Positions 58,905-64,000 of a stretch of 64,000 nucleotides of DNA are shown here, in pieces (the stretch's first letter is position 1; each line of letters starts with the position of its first letter). The translations under genes and the position numbers were made by a program. The DNA lies in NCBI RefSeq assembly GCF_003846445.2, contig NZ_CP030139.2, positions 1,488,001 through 1,552,000 of the forward strand, given 5' to 3'. The DNA comes from Synechococcus elongatus PCC 11801. Its GTDB lineage: Bacteria > Cyanobacteriota > Cyanobacteriia > Synechococcales > Synechococcaceae. The notes below the pieces were generated by a model. The model was not told the origin of the DNA, did not search any database, and was given only the letters and a program-made list of their open reading frames with translations.

Positions 58905-60467
58905 CTAATAAGGCCAGCCATCGTAGGGCACCTGCATCCGTTCCCCCCAATAGAGGCGAATGGTTTGGACGGGAACACCGGCGCGATCAACTGGCACATC
59001 CGCCAGCCATTCAATCTTCTCAAAGTAACGCTCGATGCTCTGCGGCCATTCCTCCTGAAAGCGCTCAGTCGTCCAAAGGACAGCATTTTTCTCCAGCCAA
59101 TCCTCAGGGTTTGACCAGAAGGCAAAACCACGAGGGTCGGTGCCAAACAGTGTGAAAGGCTTGGGCACGAGCGGATCGATCGCCAAGGCAAAGTAGCCCG
59201 GCAAGAAAAACTGATTGGAAGCGTAAAAGTCGGCGGCTTTGAGGCGTGCCAGTAACTCGGGCCGTTCCGCGATCGCCGCTCGAATCTGATCCGGTTGCAG
59301 CAGCTCCGTCGAGCCATCGTCATAGGCCGGAATCAGCGGCAATCCCAAAGGGCTACCCGGACTTTGCAGCCAGCCCCAGCGCACTTGCCCAACCGCCAAG
59401 CTGCTCAGGAGCACCACTGCAATCGCCGAACCCACCAGCCAGCGTTGTAGACGGCGCGACTTGGGATGGATTTGGAACCATTCGACAGTCAGGGCCGCCA
59501 ACAGCAGGGTCGCGAACCAGTAACCAGGCATCGTCCAAGTCGGCAAGATCGGAATGCGGCCGCCCAGCACCGTAAACAACAGCACGATCGGCGCACTCAG
59601 CCAGAGCAAAAAGGCGTAGCGCTCGTTGCGTTGACTCTCAGCGGGCTGCCGCCAGAGTCGGTAGGCTGCAATGCCCAAGCTGGCAAACAAGGGAATTCCC
59701 AAGGTGGGGAAGAGATAGCCAAAGTTGACCAGCAGCGACAGCAGCGCATCACCGATTGAGTAGAAGCGATCGCTCTCTACCCGTCCCGACTGGAAGCGCA
59801 GCGAAATCCAGTCCTGTTGACCATTCCAAATCAGCAGCGGCAGCAAGCAAATGACAAAGGCAATCGCCCCCAGCCAGAACCAACGACTGCGAAAGACAAC
59901 ACGGTGGCGAGCACTGGTCAGACAAAAGCCTACAAACCCAGCACCCAAGACAAAGGCATGGTACTTGCTCAAGCAGGCGAGCCCCAGCGCCACACAGATG
60001 CCAATCAGGCGGGGACTGGGCTGATAGGGACCTTTGGTGAAAAACTCGATCGCCCCTAACCAAGCGGCCACGGTTGCGAACAGGACCAGCGGGCCATCCG
60101 GCAGCACCAAGATTCCCGCTCCGACCTGCATAATCGGCGCGATCGCCGCGATCGCCATGGCCACGAGTCCCACCCGTTCCGAAAACAGGCGGGATCCGAT
60201 CCGATAGATCCCCACCAAGGCCAAGCTGAACATGCCCAGCGTCGCTAACCGCAAGCTGAAGGCTGAGGCACTGCCCAGCAACGCGGTTCCAATTGCCGCA
60301 CTGACCCCCACAGCAGCCGGATGGTCGAAGTAACTCAGCGCAGGATGCTGAGTATAGAGGTGGTAATAAACCTCGTCATAGCCGGAGGGCAGCACCCAAG
60401 CTACCAGAGTACGAAACAGCAGGCTGAGTCCCAAAATAACTGCAGCCCAGCGGTCGGAAGCGCGCAC
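58905..60467 (-). CDS. GT39-type (ArnT-like) membrane glycosyltransferase
   Basis: Membrane protein of about 520 residues with around ten or eleven hydrophobic segments. The N-terminal luminal loop has SGYDEVYYHLYTQHPALSYF, matching the DE motif of family 39 dolichyl-phosphate-mannose or ArnT-like transferases, and YFDHPAAVGVSAAIGTALLG follows. The acceptor is unknown. The GTG at 60467 is preferred because AAGGGA lies about 6 nt upstream; a TTG at 60488 would add 7 residues. Directly upstream of mutS (10 nt). Confidence 0.83.
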   Translation of the reverse strand: MRASDRWAAVILGLSLLFRTLVAWVLPSGYDEVYYHLYTQHPALSYFDHPAAVGVSAAIGTALLGSASAFSLRLATLGMFSLALVGIYRIGSRLFSERVGLVAMAIAAIAPIMQVGAGILVLPDGPLVLFATVAAWLGAIEFFTKGPYQPSPRLIGICVALGLACLSKYHAFVLGAGFVGFCLTSARHRVVFRSRWFWLGAIAFVICLLPLLIWNGQQDWISLRFQSGRVESDRFYSIGDALLSLLVNFGYLFPTLGIPLFASLGIAAYRLWRQPAESQRNERYAFLLWLSAPIVLLFTVLGGRIPILPTWTMPGYWFATLLLAALTVEWFQIHPKSRRLQRWLVGSAIAVVLLSSLAVGQVRWGWLQSPGSPLGLPLIPAYDDGSTELLQPDQIRAAIAERPELLARLKAADFYASNQFFLPGYFALAIDPLVPKPFTLFGTDPRGFAFWSNPEDWLEKNAVLWTTERFQEEWPQSIERYFEKIEWLADVPVDRAGVPVQTIRLYWGERMQVPYDGWPY

Positions 60468-60674
60468 AAAAATTCCCTTGTTCAGCAAAAAAATGTAACA
60501 ACAGTCAGGCCCGCCCTATTCTCGCTGCTGTTGGCTCTCGCAGTTTATGGGAAGATGGCAAGCAAACTTGCCGATTATCGGCTCAGAGCAGAGGTCTTGA
60601 ATTTTTGCTCCTCAGCGGCCTAGGCAAGCTTCGGTGTTGTCGATACAGACTGCTGCAAAACTGGGAGACTTGCG

Positions 60675-60863
60675 ATGGTAATCCTCTTCCAACTGGCACT
60701 GCTGTTGCTGGTGGTAATGTCCTTTGTCTTGATCGTGGGCGTGCCGGTGCTGTATGCCACCAATGGCGATCGCGTTCAGTCCAACCGTCTGATCCTCTTG
60801 GGTGGACTCGCTTGGACTGCTCTGGTGATCCTCGTGGGCGTCCTGAACTACTTCGTCGTCTAA
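60675..60863 (+). CDS. psbZ: Photosystem II protein PsbZ
   Basis: Membrane protein of 62 residues with two transmembrane helices ([20 protein letters not shown] and [19 protein letters not shown]) around a short loop ([12 protein letters not shown]), the typical PsbZ/Ycf9. It stabilises the PSII core and its antenna contacts. ATG at 60675; ribH starts 10 nt after its stop. Confidence 0.95.
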   Translation: MVILFQLALLLLVVMSFVLIVGVPVLYATNGDRVQSNRLILLGGLAWTALVILVGVLNYFVV

Positions 60864-60872
60864 ACCAACGCT

Positions 60873-61409
60873 ATGGCCGTCTTTGAAGGCAGTTTTGTCA
60901 ATGCCAGTCAGTTCCGGCTGGCCGTGGTCATTGGCCGGTTCAATGATCTCGTCTGCGAAAAGCTCTTGGCAGGTTGCCAAGACTGCCTCAAGCGGCATGG
61001 CGTGGATCCTGATCCGCAAGGCACACAGGTTGACTATGCCTGGGTGCCGGGTAGCTTTGAAATCCCCTTGGTAGCCCGCCAGTTGGCGCTCACGGGTCGC
61101 TACGACGCGATCATCTGTTTGGGTGCCGTCATTCGCGGCCAAACGCCCCACTTTGACTACGTGGCTAGCGAAGTCGCAAAAGGGGTGGCAGCAACCAGCT
61201 TGCAGACTGGCGTCCCAATCGCCTTTGGAGTGCTAACGGTAGACAACCTGCAGCAAGCCTTGGAGCGTGCCGGTATTAAGAGCAACTTGGGCTGGAATTA
61301 CGCCCTCAGTGCTCTCGAGATGGCAAGTCTGATGCATCAGATTCGTTCGGTCAGCGGCGAAACCCCTCGGCAAAGTTTGCCTCTAGCCGCCTCGACCAAT
61401 AATTTTTAA
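60873..61409 (+). CDS. ribH: 6,7-dimethyl-8-ribityllumazine synthase
   Basis: Lumazine synthase of 178 residues (riboflavin pathway, icosahedral or pentameric). Blocks: [60 protein letters not shown] and [20 protein letters not shown]. The C-terminal tail is longer than usual (about 20 residues, [20 protein letters not shown]). Cotranscribed with psbZ. Confidence 0.95.
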   Translation: MAVFEGSFVNASQFRLAVVIGRFNDLVCEKLLAGCQDCLKRHGVDPDPQGTQVDYAWVPGSFEIPLVARQLALTGRYDAIICLGAVIRGQTPHFDYVASEVAKGVAATSLQTGVPIAFGVLTVDNLQQALERAGIKSNLGWNYALSALEMASLMHQIRSVSGETPRQSLPLAASTNNF

Positions 61410-61427
61410 GCCAATCTTCAAAAAAGC

Positions 61428-61457
61428 TTGACAGCCCACAAAATTTTTGGCTTAATA
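61428..61457 (+). promoter_or_regulatory. Sigma-70-type promoter of tRNA-Gly
   Basis: TTGACA (61428-61433), 18-nt spacer and TTAATA (61452-61457), 22 bp before the tRNA start. A short hairpin (ACCGG/CCGGT) lies between promoter and tRNA. Confidence 0.6.
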
Positions 61458-61479
61458 AAAATCACCGGTTTTCCGGTTT

Positions 61480-61551
61480 GCGGGTATAGCTCAGTGGTAG
61501 AGCGTCACCTTGCCAAGGTGAATGTCGCGCGTTCGAATCGCGTTACCCGCT
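61480..61551 (+). tRNA. tRNA-Gly (anticodon GCC)
   Basis: Cloverleaf with acceptor GCGGGTA/TACCCGC, D-arm GCTCAGTGGTAGAGC, anticodon stem-loop CACCTTGCCAAGGTG (GCC) and T-arm CGCG-TTCGAAT-CGCG. Discriminator T at 61551. Confidence 0.95.
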
Positions 61552-61711
61552 TCCAAAAACAGTAACTCCAATCTATCCAGAGCAGTCTACTGTTCGTTCA
61601 GGTGAGGGTTTTGAGGATTGGACAGTGTTCAGAATCACAGAGACCGCTACCCTAGGAAAGCGACAACGACTTTGGTTGTCGTGATGTCTGGAACGTTTGG
61701 CAATCACAAGA

Positions 61712-62956
61712 ATGGCAGCACCCGCTCGGGCATTTGTCTACCAGGCCTATCAAGCTGCTAATCAACTGGCACGCACGAAGCCTCTTGTGCGCAGTCAGGC
61801 GCTCCAAGCTATGGCTCAAGCCATCGATGCGGCCCGCGATGACATCCTAGAAGCCAACACGCTGGACTTAGAGGCTAGCCAAGACAGCGACATTCCTGAC
61901 CTCTTGCGGCGCTGGCTCAAGCTGACCCCCGGCCGTCTCGATCGCACCGTGGAAATCCTCGATCGCTTGAGCGTGCGATCCGATCCGATTCAGCAGGTAA
62001 TGCGGGCGAGTTTTCAGCACGAGCATAGTCAGGCCTACAGTCAGCTCATGCCGCTCGGCGTGATTGCCTTTGTCTACGAAGCCCTGCCAGAGCTGGCAGC
62101 GATCGCCACAGGACTCTGTCTACGGGTGGGCAACAGCATTCTGCTCAAAGGAGGGACGGAGGCCGTCCACACCAATCAGGCGATCGTGTCCGTTATGCAA
62201 GAGGCATTGGAGTCGACGGAGCTACCGACTACCAGTCTGATTCTGCTGCCCGAGGATGATCCAGACACTAGTTTGTCGGCCCTAGTGACCCAAGATCAGT
62301 GGATTGACCTCGTCATTCCCTACGGACGACCTGAGCTGGTGCAGCAGGTGGCGCGACTTGCAACGGCACCTGTGCTGCGCACCAGTATGGGCAACTGCTA
62401 TCTCTACTGGGCCAGTGGTGGTGAGCTGGAAACGGTGCGCTGGATGATTCTGGATAGCCATGCCAGTGAACCGGATGCAGTCAATGCGATCGAGAAGGTG
62501 TTGATCGATCGCGACTGCAACATCAGCAAGCTGACTGTGTTGATGGATAGCCTCCGCGGCAAGGGCTTTACGCTGAAAGGCGATGAGGAATTGGCGCAGG
62601 AGATGCCCGATCTAGAACTGGCTAGCCATGAAGATTGGTCGCGGCCCTTCCTTAGTCGCACAGTTGCTTTTAAGCGTGTCGCTGGCCTAGAAGCCGCGAC
62701 TGACTGGATCAACACCCACAGCAGCGGTCATGCCGACAGCATCGTGACGGACTCCTATGAGGATAGTCGTGCCTTCAGTCGCGAACTGAATAGTGCCATG
62801 GTGCACGTCAATGCCTCGCCGCGCTTTAGCCGTAGCCCACGCCACAGCAATGAAATTGCGCTGGGCATGAGTAATCAAAAGGGCTATCGCCGTGGGCGGA
62901 TCAATTTGGAAACCTTGACGACGATCAAGCAAGTTGTCCTCGGTTTGGGGCAGTAG
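61712..62956 (+). CDS. ProA-like protein lacking the catalytic cysteine
   Basis: Protein of 414 residues, clearly a gamma-glutamyl phosphate reductase paralogue (MPLGVIAFVYEALPELAAIA, LLKGGTEAVHTNQAI, HSSGHADSIVTDSYEDSRAF). At the position of the active-site Cys of true ProA ([13 protein letters not shown]257 in the copy at 36469-37764) this protein has valine (PDAVNAIEKVLI, V257 from the ATG at 61712). It therefore cannot use the thiohemiacetal mechanism. It forms a tight pair with the downstream degenerate histidine kinase (6-nt gap). Role unknown; binding of a substrate or regulation are possible. Confidence 0.9.
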   Translation: MAAPARAFVYQAYQAANQLARTKPLVRSQALQAMAQAIDAARDDILEANTLDLEASQDSDIPDLLRRWLKLTPGRLDRTVEILDRLSVRSDPIQQVMRASFQHEHSQAYSQLMPLGVIAFVYEALPELAAIATGLCLRVGNSILLKGGTEAVHTNQAIVSVMQEALESTELPTTSLILLPEDDPDTSLSALVTQDQWIDLVIPYGRPELVQQVARLATAPVLRTSMGNCYLYWASGGELETVRWMILDSHASEPDAVNAIEKVLIDRDCNISKLTVLMDSLRGKGFTLKGDEELAQEMPDLELASHEDWSRPFLSRTVAFKRVAGLEAATDWINTHSSGHADSIVTDSYEDSRAFSRELNSAMVHVNASPRFSRSPRHSNEIALGMSNQKGYRRGRINLETLTTIKQVVLGLGQ

Positions 62957-62962
62957 GTTGGC

Positions 62963-63949
62963 ATGGCCAGCGGCTGGACCCTGTTGGCAGGCTTTGCGGG
63001 TGGTTTGACAATCGCCAGCCTGTTTCAAAGTATTCGTGACCTATCGCAGCCAGCGATCGCAGTTCCTTCAGCCGAGGCAGCAGCTCCCCCCGATTCTCCT
63101 GGCACTGCTGCAGACCCCCTGAATCCCGATCTTGAACAGCGTCTTCTCAACGCTGAGTTACAGACCACGTTGGCAGAGTTTCAAGCCGGTTATCTTGCCC
63201 GAGCAGCGCATGAGTTGCGATCGCCCCTCAGCACACTGATGAGCCTGAATCAGTTGATTCTGGCGGATCTGTGCGAAAGCCCGGCTGAGGAACGGGCAGC
63301 CGTGCAGCGATCGCAGATCGCCGCGAAACGACTGCTGCAGTTACTTGACCAGTTGATTGTTGTCTCTCAATGGCAGAGTGGGCGGCTACCCCTTCGGCCT
63401 GAACCCCTCGCGATCGCCCCAGTGCTGACGCGATTGCAAACAGTGTTGCAACCGATCGCCTCTGGACGGAACCTTGTCCTGCACTGGCCAGAGAACTGGG
63501 CTGACCTGCCCTCTGTGATCAGCGATCGCCAAGCCTTAGAACAGTGCTTGCTGCATTGGTTACAAGCTGCGATCACGGCACCGGGCTGCACGCAAGTGAC
63601 TTTTCAGATTCATCCGCAAGCAGCAGATGTTGTGTTTGACATTGACCACGACAGTCCCGCTTGGTCAGAGACACTCGCCCTTACCCAAAATCGAACAGAG
63701 CAAGGACTCGAAGTCCTGATGGGTCAACAGCTTCTAACACTGCTCCAAGGCCAGTTGGAGCTACTGACCACTGAATCAGGGCGATCGCGGTTACGGCTGC
63801 GGTTGTTGGGGGGGCTGGCGATCGCGCCGTTGAGTGGATCGGTTTTGGTAGCGGAGCAAGCCGTAGCCCCCGCCGATCAGGATCAGGAAAAGGGGGCTGT
63901 AGGCCAAGACCCAAACACCGACGACCAAGAGACCGCGCACGAGCAGTAA
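62963..63949 (+). CDS. Degenerate histidine kinase-like protein
   Basis: Protein of 328 residues. N-terminal hydrophobic segment (about 5-20), then HisKA with the H-box AAHELRSPLSTLMSL intact (about 80). The ATPase part lacks the usual N-box (LLHWLQAAITA in place of L-x-N-A) and has no DxGxG or GxGLG motifs; only a trace is seen at QGLEVLMGQQLLTLLQGQLE. It is likely unable to bind ATP and could act as a phosphoacceptor or scaffold. The last 159 nt overlap the minus-strand DUF4349-like gene, where this protein's tail is low complexity. Confidence 0.72.
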   Translation: MASGWTLLAGFAGGLTIASLFQSIRDLSQPAIAVPSAEAAAPPDSPGTAADPLNPDLEQRLLNAELQTTLAEFQAGYLARAAHELRSPLSTLMSLNQLILADLCESPAEERAAVQRSQIAAKRLLQLLDQLIVVSQWQSGRLPLRPEPLAIAPVLTRLQTVLQPIASGRNLVLHWPENWADLPSVISDRQALEQCLLHWLQAAITAPGCTQVTFQIHPQAADVVFDIDHDSPAWSETLALTQNRTEQGLEVLMGQQLLTLLQGQLELLTTESGRSRLRLRLLGGLAIAPLSGSVLVAEQAVAPADQDQEKGAVGQDPNTDDQETAHEQ

Positions 63950-64000
63950 CACCGACTGCGAGGACTGTCGCCAAGCGGTTTCCAGCTCAGGGGCGAAGGC
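63791..64000 (-). CDS. Partial membrane protein, possible DUF4349 C terminus
   Basis: The minus strand carries an open frame entering from the right edge: AFAPELETAWRQSSQSVLLL, then a hydrophobic helix (VRGLLVVGVWVLAYSPLFLI) and a GGGYGLLRYQNRS end with a basic, Gln/Pro-rich tail, stopping at 63791-63793 (TAA). The C-terminal helix and layout resemble DUF4349 proteins. It overlaps the end of the degenerate kinase by 159 nt on the other strand. The N-terminal part lies outside the window. Confidence 0.5.
   Translation of the reverse strand, partial: AFAPELETAWRQSSQSVLLLVRGLLVVGVWVLAYSPLFLILIGGGYGLLRYQNRSTQRRDRQPPQQPQP

Noticed and set aside
63681-63974. 97-codon minus-strand frame at the right edge
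   Set aside because: Arg/Pro/Ala-rich and frame-shifted against the more convincing membrane-protein frame at 63791-64000.

Overview
The window is chromosomal DNA of a unicellular beta-cyanobacterium. It carries chlD, psbZ, ndhS, a PAM68 homologue, an NblR-type regulator, cyAbrB, a PedR-type regulator and a cyanobacterial-type glutamate-cysteine ligase. It is also dense in the HIP1 octamer GCGATCGC. From memory of the gene order (nblR, nadK, folP, then rpsO, ruvA, tal, and ppc, recF, speD, hup, mutS, psbZ, ribH) it closely resembles Synechococcus elongatus (PCC 7942 / 6301 group). I could not run an alignment.

Layout: 1-5.3 kb holds mainly minus-strand housekeeping genes (nblR, nadK, folP, then the ruvA-rpsO-pam68 operon). 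At 5.5-8.2 kb are tal, fused to EF-hands, and a glutamine-synthetase-family gene (glnT) whose leader is unusually rich in complementary segments. The region 8.2-18.3 kb is a surface-glycan locus. A minus-strand operon (O-antigen-ligase-like membrane protein, small membrane protein, GT8-like transferase, GT-B transferase) faces a plus-strand operon (kdsD-kdsB-kdsA-kdsC, a second GT8-like transferase, a second GT-B transferase) across a 167-bp intergenic region. At 18.4-25.1 kb lie a glycerol-dehydrogenase-like gene coupled to an alpha/beta hydrolase, a DUF554 membrane protein, a DICT-GAF histidine kinase and a TPR protein.

At 25.1-27.2 kb the sequence changes: a frameshifted small zinc-binding-type gene, tRNA-Arg(TCT), then an AT-rich, HIP1-free segment with a DUF4365-type gene interrupted by an amber codon, ending in a 21-bp perfect inverted repeat. 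From 27.2 to 45.7 kb housekeeping resumes (chlD, a PD-(D/E)XK nuclease, folK, Nudix, M42 peptidase, cobT-like, solute-binding protein, proA, pedR, hisS, cutA, rimM, aminotransferase, ndhS, cyAbrB), broken by a second AT-rich gene at 31.4 kb. From 46.5 to 64 kb there are a DUF3370 protein, gshA, ppc, a GNAT protein, tRNA-Arg(CCG), recF, two small membrane proteins (one prepilin-like), speD, hup, mutS, a GT39-type membrane protein, psbZ, ribH, tRNA-Gly(GCC), a ProA paralogue without the catalytic cysteine, a degenerate histidine kinase, and the end of a DUF4349-like gene running off the window.

Most notable: the structured leader of glnT; the linked pair of catalytically degenerate proteins at 61.7-63.9 kb; the divergent KDO/glycan locus with sialyltransferase-like motifs; the amber codon on the predicted catalytic QxK motif of the DUF4365 protein; and the 60-residue prepilin-like protein next to recF. 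No rRNA, CRISPR array, insertion sequence or complete prophage was seen.
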